Origin: Trachythela sp. YZ-2020
Lineage: Eukaryota > Cnidaria > Anthozoa > Malacalcyonacea > Clavulariidae
Assembly (NCBI GenBank): GCA_016169945.1
Contig: JADLSH010000082.1
Location: 744,001 to 808,000 of the forward strand
Reading direction: 5' to 3'
Length of the DNA stretch: 64,000 bases
Positions 52,566-62,649 of this stretch are shown one piece after another. A program made the translations under genes and the position numbers. How positions within the stretch are numbered: the stretch's first letter is position 1; every line of letters starts with the position of its first letter. Below the pieces are notes generated by a model. The model had not been told where the DNA came from. It saw only the letters and a list, made by a program, of their open reading frames with translations, and made no database searches.

Positions 52566-55091
52566 GGTTATGGGCCCAGGAGAGGCTTGCTATTCGACGG
52601 TAACGAAAGCAAGTATGAATTGTGGGAGGTGAAGTTCCTGGGCTATATGCGGTTACAAAAGCTGTATAAGGTGTTCGTGCGAGACGCAAGCGAGAAAGAC
52701 CCACCAGACGCTTCGAAGCAAGCAGATGCCTTTGCCGAACTCGTGCAATGTTTGGACGATAGAAGTTTATCGCTAGTGATACGAGACGCAAGGGACGACG
52801 GTAGGAAAGCGCTAGAAGTTCTCAGACAGCACTACCAAGGAAAGGGAAAGCCACGTATAATTGCGCTTTATACTGAACTGACATCGCTAAAGAAACGGGA
52901 GAATGAGACAATAGTCGATTATGTTATACGAGCTGAGTCATCCGCAACAGCGTTACGAGGTGCCGAGGAAGTTATCAGCGACGCATTGTTAATCGCGATG
53001 ATTTTAAAAGGCCTACCGAGCGAATACAGCACGTTTGCCACGGTAGTTGTGCAAAGAGAAAAACAAATTAACTTCGCCGAATTCAAGAGCGCCTTGCGAA
53101 GCCACGAGGAAAGCGCAAAGACACATGGTGAGAAGGCTACCAACGCGGGGGAGAATATCATGATGACGAAGCAAAAGTTCGATGGAAACTGTTTTAAATG
53201 CGGAAAAAGGGGACACAAAAGCGCGGAGTGTTGGTTGAAGACATCGGAGAAATGGTTAAACTGTAAGAGTAAAACCGACGAGACAAAGAATTGCCGGAAG
53301 AAGAAAGATGCGGCGAAGACAGCAGCTGAGAAGACAACGCCAAGTGAGGAAAATGAACATACGTTTGCCTTTATATCCAAGGACGCAAATAATAAACCAG
53401 GTATAAGTAATATGAATAATTCTAGTTTATTAGTAGATACTGGAGCCACAAGTCACATTATAAATGACAGATCAAAATTTGTGGACTTTGATAAGGAATT
53501 TAATCTTAGTACGCATGTCATAGAACTCGCTGATGGCAGTAAAGCCAACGTAGTATTAGGTAAAGGAAATGCCAAAGTTAAACTTTATGACGTCAATGGT
53601 AATGCACGTGAAGTAATGTTAAATAGCGCATTGTATGTTCCGTCCTATGGGCAAAATATTTTTTCAGTGCATGCTGCCATAGAAAGGGGGGCCAGTATTA
53701 GTTTGAATAGGCAGGTGAAACAGCTCAAATGCCCTTATGGCACAACGTTTGAATTGGAACAAAAAGGTAGGTTATATTATTTAAATAGTATTTCATCCTC
53801 TAAGAATAATGCATGTTCTCTGCATGAATGGCATAAAATCCTTGGTCACTGTAATTATGGTGATGTTCAGAAGTTGGAAAATGTTGCAGAGGGTATGAAT
53901 ATTTCCAACTACGATGAAGTAGAGGGTAAGATGTGTCAATTTAGAAATAGGTCACCCGATGAAAAAGCAACTGCCTCCTTAGATTTTGTGCATTGTGACT
54001 TGGCTGGTCCTATTGATCCTGTAGGAAAAGATGGCTTTAAGTATGCTTTGTCATTTGTGGATGACTATTCAGGGATTATTATGGTGTATTTTCTTAAATG
54101 TAAGAGTGATGCACCAGAAGCATTACAGCAATTCTTGGCTGATGCTGCTCCTTTTGGAGGGGTTAAGCGTGTCATGAGTGACAATGGCACAGAGTTCACT
54201 AGTCAGAAATTCAAATCTATTCTCCGAGAAAATAGGATAAGGCATGAGACTAGTGCACCATATTCCCCACACCAGAATGGAACGGTAGAAAGAGCATGGT
54301 TGAGTCTTTTTAACATGGCTCGATGTTTGTTGCTTGAGGCCAACCTACCAAAGTCCATGTGGACTTATGCTGTGATGGCGGCAGCCTACATCCGAAATCG
54401 TTGCTTCAATGTGAGATTGGGTAAAACTCCTTATGAGGCATTTACAGGGTCCAAACCTAATTTGAGCAATATGCATGTCTTTGGTTCTGTTTGTTACGCA
54501 TATGTGCAAAATGCAAAGAAATTAGATCCTAGAAGTAAGCAGGGTGTATTTGTGGGATATGATAAAAGAAGTCCTGCATATCTTGTCTTTTATCCTAATT
54601 CCAATAAGGTTGAACGTGTAAGGTGTGTGAAATTTTTCAGTGAGAGCAACCATGAATCTAAAGTTGATTCAGATGAGCAGGGAGGGGAAGTTATGCCCAG
54701 TAAAGTGTCTGTACCTATTTGCAATGAGAGTACAATCTCAGCCCAAGGGGATGAAAGTGCAATTGGCACTGAAAGTGTGCATGACGAGGTACGGTACCCT
54801 AGTCGAACTCGTACTAGGCCAACATATTTGAATGAATATGTAACTGGAAAGGTTGTTGATAATGCAGCAACATGTGCAGTCGATTATTGCTATAGAACAC
54901 ATGACATCCCAACTAGCTATTCTCAAGCAATTCATTCCCCTGAAATAAATAAATGGAAAAAAGCCATGGATGATGAAATTGAGGCCTTAGAAGGCAATCA
55001 AACCTTCGAGTTGGTCCCACCCCCAAAGGGCCGTGAGGTAGTGGGGGGGAAATGGGTGTATACTGTTAAAACGGGACCAGATAAGGCATAA
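52542..55091 (+). CDS. Copia gag, protease and integrase
   Basis: Start chosen at ATG 52542, in the LTR (MTTTTNSTGYGPRRGLLFDG); an earlier ATG at 52485 has no gag likeness. Gag core: YELWEVKFLGYMRLQKLYKV, ALEVLRQHYQGKGKPR. CCHC knuckle CFKCGKRGHKSAEC at 53190-53231. Protease: LLVDTGATSHIIND. Integrase: LHEWHKILGHCNYGDVQKL gives the H-H part, but the expected CxxC is absent before GKMCQF. The core follows: VHCDLAGPI, MSDNGTEFTSQKF, SPHQNGTVERAW, then PYEAFTGSKPNLSNMHVFGS. The frame ends at TAA 55091 just after the start of the RT domain (WVYTVKTGPDKA). The missing cysteine pair and the early stop suggest a defective copy. Confidence 0.92.
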   Translation: MTTTTNSTGYGPRRGLLFDGNESKYELWEVKFLGYMRLQKLYKVFVRDASEKDPPDASKQADAFAELVQCLDDRSLSLVIRDARDDGRKALEVLRQHYQGKGKPRIIALYTELTSLKKRENETIVDYVIRAESSATALRGAEEVISDALLIAMILKGLPSEYSTFATVVVQREKQINFAEFKSALRSHEESAKTHGEKATNAGENIMMTKQKFDGNCFKCGKRGHKSAECWLKTSEKWLNCKSKTDETKNCRKKKDAAKTAAEKTTPSEENEHTFAFISKDANNKPGISNMNNSSLLVDTGATSHIINDRSKFVDFDKEFNLSTHVIELADGSKANVVLGKGNAKVKLYDVNGNAREVMLNSALYVPSYGQNIFSVHAAIERGASISLNRQVKQLKCPYGTTFELEQKGRLYYLNSISSSKNNACSLHEWHKILGHCNYGDVQKLENVAEGMNISNYDEVEGKMCQFRNRSPDEKATASLDFVHCDLAGPIDPVGKDGFKYALSFVDDYSGIIMVYFLKCKSDAPEALQQFLADAAPFGGVKRVMSDNGTEFTSQKFKSILRENRIRHETSAPYSPHQNGTVERAWLSLFNMARCLLLEANLPKSMWTYAVMAAAYIRNRCFNVRLGKTPYEAFTGSKPNLSNMHVFGSVCYAYVQNAKKLDPRSKQGVFVGYDKRSPAYLVFYPNSNKVERVRCVKFFSESNHESKVDSDEQGGEVMPSKVSVPICNESTISAQGDESAIGTESVHDEVRYPSRTRTRPTYLNEYVTGKVVDNAATCAVDYCYRTHDIPTSYSQAIHSPEINKWKKAMDDEIEALEGNQTFELVPPPKGREVVGGKWVYTVKTGPDKA
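52566..52579 (+). promoter_or_regulatory. Primer-binding site, half-tRNA type (initiator tRNA-Met)
   Basis: GGTTATGGGCCCAG is complementary to the conserved anticodon-loop stretch (CTGGGCCCATAACC) of eukaryotic initiator tRNA-Met. Drosophila copia uses the same internal site with a cleaved half-tRNA. Here the site is also translated, as Gly-Tyr-Gly-Pro within gag. Confidence 0.8.
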
Positions 55092-55610
55092 AACACACAA
55101 AGTTCGTTACGTAGCAAAAGGCTATTCGCAGACCCCTGGTATTGATTACCATGAAACTTTTCCCCAACAGCTCGGATGAGCTCTATTCGTGATTTGCTAC
55201 AGCAGGCAATTCAGAATGATATGGTTGTCCACCAGATGGATGTAAAAACAGCATATTTGAATGCCCCAATAGACTTTGAGATTTTCATAGAACAGCCAGA
55301 AGGCTATGAAAGGGTAGGGAAAAATGGTGAGAGGTTGGTGGGCAAGTTAAATAAGTCTTTGTATGGTCTTAAGCAGAGTGGACGCAATTGGAACAACATG
55401 TTACATGACTATCTTTTAAAGGAGGGTTTCACTCAATCACTTGCTGACCCATGTCTCTACCTTCGAAATGGCTGTACAAATGAATGTACAATTATTATAA
55501 TTTGGGTTGACGACCTCATAATTTCTGCTAGCAATGAAATTCTCTTGCAGAGTGTGAAAGATTCTTTAAGTAGAAGATTTAAAATGAAAGATCTTGGTAT
55601 ATTATCATAG
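55092..55610 (+). pseudogene. Copia reverse transcriptase, N-terminal part, frameshifted
   Basis: RT codons RYVAKGYSQTPGIDYHETF lie in another frame at 55106-55160. A second shift at about 55165 leads into the open frame 55176-55610: DMVVHQMDVKTAYLNAPID, EQPEGYERVG, KSLYGLKQSGRNW and IIWVDDLIISAS, with the DD box at about 55507. The frame ends in TAG (55608-55610) at DLGILS, where the copia-type sequence would read straight on. So two one-base shifts and one stop break the RT. Confidence 0.88.
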
Positions 55611-56459
55611 TTTCTTGGCACAGAATTCAAATGTCCTGAAGGAACAATTGAAATGAGCCAAAAGCAATATATTGAGAAATTGTTTTTAAGGTTTGGCATG
55701 GCAGAATGCAAGCCAAAGGTGACCCCAACAGTATTAGGTTTAGATAAGGTTGTGGATACAGAATCGCCTGAGTGGAAAGATCCAACTCTTTATAGAGCGA
55801 TAGTTGGAAGTTTGATATATGTGATGACAGGTACAAGGCCTGATTTGTGTTATATAGTCACTAAGCTTTCTCAAAACATGTCTAAACCCACTGAAGCCAA
55901 TCTTATTGCTGCAAAACATGTCCTAAGGTATTTGAAAGGCACAGTTGAGCAGAGCTTGAGATTTAGGAAATCTGAGACCAATCTAAAACTTATTGGGTTT
56001 AGTGACTCAGATTGGGAGGGTGATGTTTCTGATCGGCGTAGTATATCTGGCTATGGTTTTCGGTTGACGGATGATGGTCCTTTAGTTTCTTGGAGAAGTC
56101 GAAAACAGCCAACTGTTGCACTGTCTACATGTGAGGCAGAGTATATGGCACTGACAGATGCAGTGCAGGAAGCAAAGTTCTTAAAGCAGTTGTGTGTTGA
56201 TCTAAACATTGTTCAGGTAAGTTATAGTGTTTTGATAAATGGTGACAACCAAGGTGCAATCAATTTAGCTAAGAACCCAATGTACCATAAAAGATCAAAA
56301 CATATCGATGTGAAATATCATTTTATCAGTGGTGAGGTACGAACAGGAAATGTAGAACTAGCGTATGTTCCAACAGATGAGAATGTAGCAGATATTTTTA
56401 CAAAGGCAGTTAGCAGAGTCAAACTAGATAAATTTAGATCGGTTATTGCAGGTAAGTAA
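55611..56459 (+). CDS. Copia RT C-terminal part and RNase H
   Basis: Continues in the same frame after the TAG: FLGTEFKCPEGTIEMSQKQY, GSLIYVMTGTRPDLCY, AKHVLRYLKGTVEQSL, then RNase H with GFSDSDWEGDVSDRRSISGY, VALSTCEAEYMALTDAVQEA, NGDNQGAINLAKNP, KRSKHIDVKYHFI and DENVADIFTKA. It ends at TAA 56459, 30 bp before the 3' LTR. The frame's first ATG (55653) is not the true start. Confidence 0.9.
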   Translation, partial: FLGTEFKCPEGTIEMSQKQYIEKLFLRFGMAECKPKVTPTVLGLDKVVDTESPEWKDPTLYRAIVGSLIYVMTGTRPDLCYIVTKLSQNMSKPTEANLIAAKHVLRYLKGTVEQSLRFRKSETNLKLIGFSDSDWEGDVSDRRSISGYGFRLTDDGPLVSWRSRKQPTVALSTCEAEYMALTDAVQEAKFLKQLCVDLNIVQVSYSVLINGDNQGAINLAKNPMYHKRSKHIDVKYHFISGEVRTGNVELAYVPTDENVADIFTKAVSRVKLDKFRSVIAGK

Positions 56460-56488
56460 TATGTATTCAGCATAAGAGCAAGTGGGGG

Positions 56489-56775
56489 TGTTAAGTTGTG
56501 CTCATGATTCTTCGTATTCTATTATATAATTAGTTGTGATTTGTTAAGTTGATTTAGCCTATAATAGGATGTAATTGTATATAAGATAAATTTCCTGTAA
56601 TACCATATATAGCATTATTAATGATTATTCAGACCAATTGTAATTTAACACTTTTGTAACATAAACGCACTTAATGTAAAATAAAGATCAGTTCTTGTAT
56701 GCTTCCACAGAGTGTGTATCTTTTGTAGTATATATTGATAAATATACAATAATGACGACTACAACGAACTCAACA
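56489..56775 (+). repeat. Copia 3' LTR
   Basis: Identical to the 5' LTR over 287 bp by eye, including the gag ATG, which here leads nowhere. Confidence 0.93.
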
Positions 56776-57110
56776 TTTACGTTGCTAAGAATCACAATAA
56801 AAGGGACAGAAAAAAATCACAAAACATAAAATATTTACAAAAAAATCACGATAACCAGAAAAAAACCTTTAAGAATCACGAGAAAACATCAACACGAAAA
56901 TCACAAAAAATTTTTTTTTAATTTTCGAAAAAACTAACTCACAAAATTAAAACAAAAAACACAAGTAAAATATAAAGTTATGGTAAATAATAGAAAGTCA
57001 TAATAAAAAATAACAAGAAAAATGAAAAATATAAAATCACAAAAAATCTTTTAAATCATGAAAAAATTTCAAAATCACAAACAATTTATGGGAAAATTAA
57101 AAAAATTCAT
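56776..57110. repeat. A-rich tract with repeated AATCAC words
   Basis: Low-complexity sequence in which AATCAC[AG]A.AAA recurs about a dozen times (56790-57080) with no strict period. No coding. Confidence 0.6.
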
Positions 57111-57199
57111 GCATGCAAAATGTGTAAAATGTGTATGTATAAAATAAAATAATACTAAATAGATATATAGTTAAAAAAGTTATTTTTAATGTTGCATGT

Positions 57200-57680
57200 T
57201 CTTATCAATCACCAATAATGGATAAAAGCTTGAGTTTGGCAAGTCAACAATTAAGCGGGTTCATAAATCAAAAACTTTAGGCATCTTCATTGATGAGCAC
57301 TTATCATGGAACGAACAAATTCAAAATATTATAACAAAAGTTTCTAAAGGCGTATAGGAAGATACGGCGAATAAAACAGTTTGTTCCTAAATCAACGCTA
57401 TTAAGAATGTATATAATGCCATTGTTTTGATGTTTTATCACACTTTGATTATTGTAGTTTGGTTTGGGATAACTGTTCCGAGTATCTAATTGACAAATTG
57501 CAAAAGTTGCAAAATAGAGCCGCACGAATCATTACTGGAACATCATATCATGTTAGCTCTGATGATGTCTTAAACTAATTAAATTGGAAGCCTATAAAAC
57601 AAAGATTTAAGAACAATAAGATCATTTTCATGTACAAAATAAGAAATGATACAGTGCCATTATCTTTAAAGATGGTCTAC
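57200..57680 (+). mobile_element. LINE fragment, RT C-terminal end, heavily decayed
   Basis: Plus-strand codons in shifting frames: VHKSKTLGIFIDEHLSWNEQ, KVSKGV, then HFDYCSLVWDNCSEYLIDKL, QKLQNRAARIITGTSYHV, LNWKPIKQRFKNNK, MYKIRNDTVPLSLKM. This is the thumb/C-terminal region of a CR1-like LINE with several stops and shifts. Confidence 0.7.
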
Positions 57681-57780
57681 AGTCCGTTCTGCGCAAGCGC
57701 GGAGTTTGTTTATTTTCGGGGACTCCTGCTGTTTCTCTCCCCAGTCTTATTCCCATTCCATGCTCGCGTTAATTTATATT

Positions 57781-58675
57781 ACATCTTGTCCGAATTTTGT
57801 CCGAATTCCGAAACGATGAGCGAGCCAAAATCTTCTTCGTTGAATTCTCTATTCTTCGACTTCGGGCAGTAATATTGAGAAAAAAGCGAGCAGGAGAGAA
57901 TATTACGCTAAAAGGGATGCTACTAGCGTGTATTTGTTCGAGAATTTTACCCGATAGCGGGAAATCAAGGCAAAACCTGCCTTGAATTCAGAAGCAGATG
58001 TTGCCGAAATGCTGCTTGATCACTTCGACGAAACGGAATCCACACGGGCTTTGTGGTAAGAATTGTGCTTATACATAACAAGTTTCGAGTTTTAACATTT
58101 AAAAGCTATTACATAATTGTTATTTATACGGGTATTGCATCTTTTCAGCGACGTGGAAACCCAGGCTGATGAAGGCTTGAAGCTAAATTTTTAGTTCAAG
58201 GTATGTATATAGAATTACTAACAAATGGCTAAATATTACCCACCACATTAGCCCACAGGATTCGGAACATTTTCATGATCAAACTGTGCATTTTCTATGA
58301 TGCAGTTCACCCTCAAACAAGATTTAGCCACCGATGAAGAGTGTTGTATTTAATATGTCAACACAATATTAAAAATTAAAGCTGTGATCAAAGCAATTCC
58401 CCAGCTTACACACTAGTGACTGATAGCTATTTCATATATTATTCATTCACTCACACACCAGTAATGAAATGTTTCTAAAATGGTGTAGATAATGATGTCT
58501 GCTGTGTGATTACTGTATGCCAATGCATCTTCATGCTTTTATCTTACAAATGTCTCCATTTCAGATCTTTATATCCTCTTGAAGAGAGGACATTGACTGC
58601 TAGTAGTGGAAGTGAAAGTGATTAAGATGCAGACAGAACAATGACGGCAAACACACTTTCCCCTACCAACAAAAG
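57781..58675 (+). pseudogene. Candidate spliced gene or pseudogene, three exons
   Basis: Three plus-strand segments have matching splice sites: exon 1 to 58055 (TTTGTG|GTAAG), exon 2 58149-58200 (CTTTTCAG...TCAAG|GTATG) and exon 3 58565-58675 (CCATTTCAG...AAAAG|GTAAA). Exon 1 ends with protein-like codons (KPALNSEADVAEMLLDHFDE, TESTRAL), and the split codon joins exon 2 in frame to give C-DVETQADEGLKLNF then TAG. Exon 3 in another phase reads YPLEERTLTASSGSESD. A TAG interrupts exon 1 at ENFTR. Acidic, serine-rich, unrecognised. Either a decayed gene or one with the coding part ending in exon 2. Confidence 0.35.
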
Positions 58676-58695
58676 GTAAAATTGCTTTGTAATTT

Positions 58696-59188
58696 ATGCA
58701 TGGATCAATTCTTGCTGTTACCATCCCCCCGGCAAATCGTATTCCAGGGGCCGGGAACTGGTTTGATGATTTTGGTCTGGGGTTTTATGCCGGGAATATG
58801 CGAGATCTGGGGTCTGGTGAATAGTCACATAGGATCGCAGACTCGGGGGATGAGATTAACTACTCTCTAGTCCTGTGCACACATTATTTGCAGTGACAGG
58901 CAAAACCCCATCAAATGTTGGATATATAGCATATCCAAAAGATTGTTGACAATAGAAGAAGGGCTGCTGAGAAAGCAAAACAAAGAAGCGCCTTGATTTT
59001 CTGTTGAAAGTATCTGTTTTTTTATATTAAAGTCCTTGCATTAGTTTTTCACCTTTACCCGGGGGTTGAGAATTGTTAATTTTCAAATACCTGAGGGCTG
59101 TAAATTTGCAGTGAGCTTTAAAAATGTACAAATCCTTGGGGTGTTGCCTGGCGGGGGAGATGGTAACAGCAAGAATTGATCCATGCAT
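58696..59188. repeat. Fold-back repeat with perfect 30-bp arms
   Basis: 58696-58725 (ATGCATGGATCAATTCTTGC onward) is exactly inverted at 59159-59188. Both arms encode the same peptide outward-to-inward (MHGSILAVTI), so they may be an inverted duplication of a short coding piece rather than a transposon. The 430-bp loop is G/C-run rich. Confidence 0.7.
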
Positions 59189-59239
59189 TAATGGTGAATG
59201 AATAAAAAGCAGTTTTATTAGAGACTTGGGTCTATCCAT

Positions 59240-59852
59240 TCAATACACAAAGTTTAACAAATTATGATTTCTGTGTATTAATAGTACGAACCTCTATAAA
59301 CCACACTCACAGTAGTTTGGTAGTTATATTGCTAACATGCGCATGCCAACCATGGTGAAATAGCTGCAAAATTGTGTGGTGCGCATCCCCCCAAAATATT
59401 TTGCACCCCCCCAAAAAGTTTTCCCACCCCACCTAGAGAAATTTGCACCCCCCCCCCAAAATTTAAATTCTCATTGGGATAAATGACAGTAGTGTGATTG
59501 AAATAAAGATTTTGAACTAAGTAAGACTAAAAACAAGGATTTTGAACTAAATAAGACAAAAAATCTCAAAATTTTCTGGGGGCTTTGCCCCCTACCCCCA
59601 TTGACAATTGTGCCCCCAGACCCCTGCTGCATCTTGCTCGGCGGCACTACGCACTCTGTCGCTCGCCTCCCCGCCCCCTAAATTTTTGGCACCCCCCCTA
59701 AATTTTCCGCACCCCCCCAGAGCAAAATCTGAAAATCCGCCTATGTTTAAGAGTACGCTCTGCAGAGAGGGAGGTAGGGGGTCGAAAAGGGGAGAGTACG
59801 CTCTGCACGCTTATGAAAATGTTGATAATTGTGGATGACCCTTAGAATAAAA
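59240..59852. other. C-run-rich remnant of a TIR element
   Basis: Several C7-C9 tracts with CACCCCCCC..AAA words (59385-59460 and 59665-59720) and GGGGGCTTTGCCCCCTACCCCC near 59578. The right end AAAATCCGCCTATG resembles hAT-type termini found elsewhere, but no partner end or target duplication is clear. No gene. Confidence 0.4.
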
Positions 59853-62119
59853 TTATAATTTTACAACCATGGAGACCGAGATAACCTGTGAACATCCATT
59901 AGGAGAAGGGTAACGATTACATATATCAACTACGCAGCAACTTGGGACAAGTCTTCGGTTTCGCTTCGCTAAATGTTCATGCTGCCATAATACATATTGC
60001 CTATTGGCTGCATGGTGAAATTTTTCATTGTTTCTGTTGTTATTTAGGACCAGAACTTCTTCTCTGTACCTCATGGCAATATCCAAAATATTTCCATCAA
60101 GGATATTTTGTTGTAAAAGTTGTGTTCCTGAAATGCATGATCTTCTTGTTCTGGCAGATCATTTATTCTCCTCCTGAGGGGGTATACAGTGACCACAGTT
60201 GCACCACTGAGGAGTATTATCAGGATCAGGGTTTGGTTCCGGAGCTCCATTCCCTCCTGCCAGTACTCCATTTACTATATCAGCAAAGGTGGCTGGCTGT
60301 CTACGTAGTAATTCCAAGGCCAACCTACGTATGACAAGAACATTCCTATCCTCCACTAGGTTCTGAAAAGTCGGTATGGGTATCATTGGTAAATCAATCA
60401 CAAATAGGTGAAATATGAACTCTGGCATTAGAAAGGGTAAAGTAATGAAGTAGGGCAAATTGTACCTTAATAGGTTAATTTAAGAACATTAGCGGATAGT
60501 TAACTAATTAATTCACAAGACATTTCTTCCTGAGTAAAATTGTCTGGCATTAACTAGAGCAAACGAAAACAGTTCGCCTCCTTGCAGCTTAATGGGTTAT
60601 TAACCAAATAGGGTAATATGTACCCGAGTTTGTTATCCTACTCTGCCTAACGCCAGACAATTTTACTCATCAATGGGCGATTCTTGCACCTTAATGGGTA
60701 AATATACCACAATGATGGTTGAAATACACTGTATATTTTAGGGGTTGATCAATATGAACAGATAAATGATATATGGTATAGGAAGATTGTTAATAATGGT
60801 ATTTGTTTGCATGCCAATTTTTGTAATAAAAAGTCTATACTTCATAGAAGACAACCAATTGTTGTTATCAGTTAATATGAAATAGAAAATTAAGATGTGG
60901 ACTGTTTATTGAATATCAGTTATTATAATATAGTAAAACATTCTAGGATAGCATGCATTGCACATTTTCCATTCTGACCAGGTACTACTGTGTATTTTCA
61001 ATATTCTAAAGCACTTTTAACTACTGTTACTGTCATCAAATTATAACCCTGATTTAAGCCAGGTAAAAGAGGACAAAAATTGATAAATTCAAGTTTAGGA
61101 AAGATATGCATGCAGACACTTGAAACTTGTTGTGTGTAGGCAATTTGATGTATGCATACATACAGTATATATAGGCTGCATATATGACCTGGAGTCAAAT
61201 TAAAATTTTGAAAGCAAATTAAGTGGTTTATAACAACTAGTTTACTTACCACAAGTTGTTCGTGATTAGCTTGGTTTGCAGCAGCATTAGGTTCTTCCTG
61301 CAATTGTCTTCGTCCAACTCCTCCCCTTCTATTTTGCCCACCTCCCATGCACCTCGTCCTCCCCTTGCACCTTGCCTCTTCCTTGTCATTTAGCCTCCTT
61401 TTCTGTTGTGTTCTTTTCTCCACTTTTTCCTCTTCCCCAACCTTTAGTCTGCCTTTTCTCGCTTCCTTCACTATCATCCGTCCTCTCGATCTCTGTCTTG
61501 CACAGAAAAATCAGAATCCTAAAACAACAAGAGAGAATATGAGCAAAGGACCAAATTTTCCAATGGTATACAAGTTAATTTATTAGGCAGTTGTTATATC
61601 CAAGCTAGAAGTATACTGTTGAAGACCTGCTGACACTTCTGCCCGCTGATGAGCTGATCAAGCAGAAGTTATATTAAAACTCATTAACTAGAATATCAAG
61701 TATTATCAACTATCATGAAGTGAAATTATAAAATCATTAATACGTCTCCGTCGTCTCGTACCAAATTCACTTATGTGTTTTATAGAAATTATAATATCAT
61801 AGCAAATATAGTCCTTCGTGTAAGGCCCGTTCTATCGAAGAAAACTTAATGCAAGATCGGAAGTAGACATGAATTTGACATGAAAGGTTTGTCTTACACT
61901 CGAGTTTACATATGTCTGTTTTATATTCATGCGCCAAATTTTCATTAATAGAGGAAAAAATGTAAAAGTTCTTACCGTATTGTCACTATCGCTCTCTTGG
62001 GCCCTTCTGTTGTTCATACAAGTAGAACCACAGTCTTCGCCATGACACGTACTCGAACAAAACGTATTCAAGCTTCGGCACGAAGCTTTTCTTTTCAACA
62101 ACGGCCGCGGCATTTGCAT
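59853..62119 (-). pseudogene. P2X7 C-terminal-like zinc-domain gene, three exons
   Basis: Exon 1 (62119-61976) starts MQMPRPLLKRK, ends ESDSDNT, donor ACG|GTAAGA. Exon 2 (61518-61250) begins DSDFSVQDRDREDG after GTTTTAG and ends GGVGRRQLQEEPNAAANQAN-HEQLV, donor TGTG|GTAAGT. Exon 3 (60362-59853, acceptor TTTTCAG) gives NLVEDRNVLVIRRLALELLR, PQWCNCGHCIPP, then the YREEVLVLNN...AANRQYVLWQH and PSCCVVDICNRYP series. WCxCGxC plus the RxxVPSC..IR.(F/Y)P-like end is the P2X7 ballast-type domain as found in many invertebrate genes. All junctions are phase 0. Exon 2 is 269 nt, one short of a full codon number, and its frame shifts after REDG. Exon 3 has a TGA (60161-60159) where a Cys is usual. Two breaks suggest a pseudogene unless they are sequence errors. 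Confidence 0.65.
60460..61249 (-). other. Intron 2 of the P2X7-C-like gene
   Basis: Lies between the donor at 61249 and the acceptor at 60363. No repeat that I can name. Confidence 0.5.
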
Positions 62120-62640
62120 ACAGTTATATTATATACATTAGGCAATGCCGCGGCTTGTTCTGTCTGCCTTACTTGTAATTCTTCATGCGTCAAGAACATC
62201 GCTTGCGTCGTCGGCCAGGCACAGCCAAAGAAGAAGGCATAAGCTTTAACAAATTCAAATCTATTCTTCACCGCTCCTGAAACTTCTTATATATATATAT
62301 ATCTATTTTGTAATTATTCTTCATATTTTTTAATAATGTATATAGACTACAGAGTGATTAGTGCATGCTTAGTTGATAATTATGTAACAAACCGCCCCTT
62401 GAAATGCAGGTGCCTATGAGCCCTGAAGGGTTACCGTTTTTAAATATTTTTAAATAATAATAATAATAAAAAATACTAACTCACAACTTGCATTTGAATA
62501 GCTTTAATATGCTTTGGAATTTAATTATGTTGTAAATGGATTAGTTCACCTTATAAGAGGGCATTTTTCGAAAACAATAGTTAGTGTACTGTAGAACTCG
62601 AAATAGAAAGATTGTAAAACGAACATCGAACGTAATGACC
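62120..62640. other. Upstream spacer of the P2X7-C-like gene
   Basis: Contains (TA)8 at about 62289 and (AAT)n at 62455-62470. The plus-strand frame 61997-62242 overlaps exon 1 and is not separately supported. Confidence 0.3.
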
Positions 62641-62649
62641 GACGTACTT

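Larger units (their letters stand above)
52279..56775 (+). mobile_element. Ty1/Copia retrotransposon with identical LTRs
   Basis: LTRs at 52279-52565 and 56489-56775 are 287 bp each and identical by eye. Flanks are CTTAC (52274-52278) and TTTAC (56776-56780), a 5-bp duplication with one mismatch. A primer site follows the 5' LTR directly. A polypurine tract (AGCAAGTGGGGG) precedes the 3' LTR. Domain order protease, integrase, RT, RNase H defines Copia. Confidence 0.95.

Noticed and set aside
61997..62242. Plus-strand 81-codon frame opposite P2X7-C-like exon 1
   Set aside because: Antisense to a spliced exon with matching phase; no independent support.
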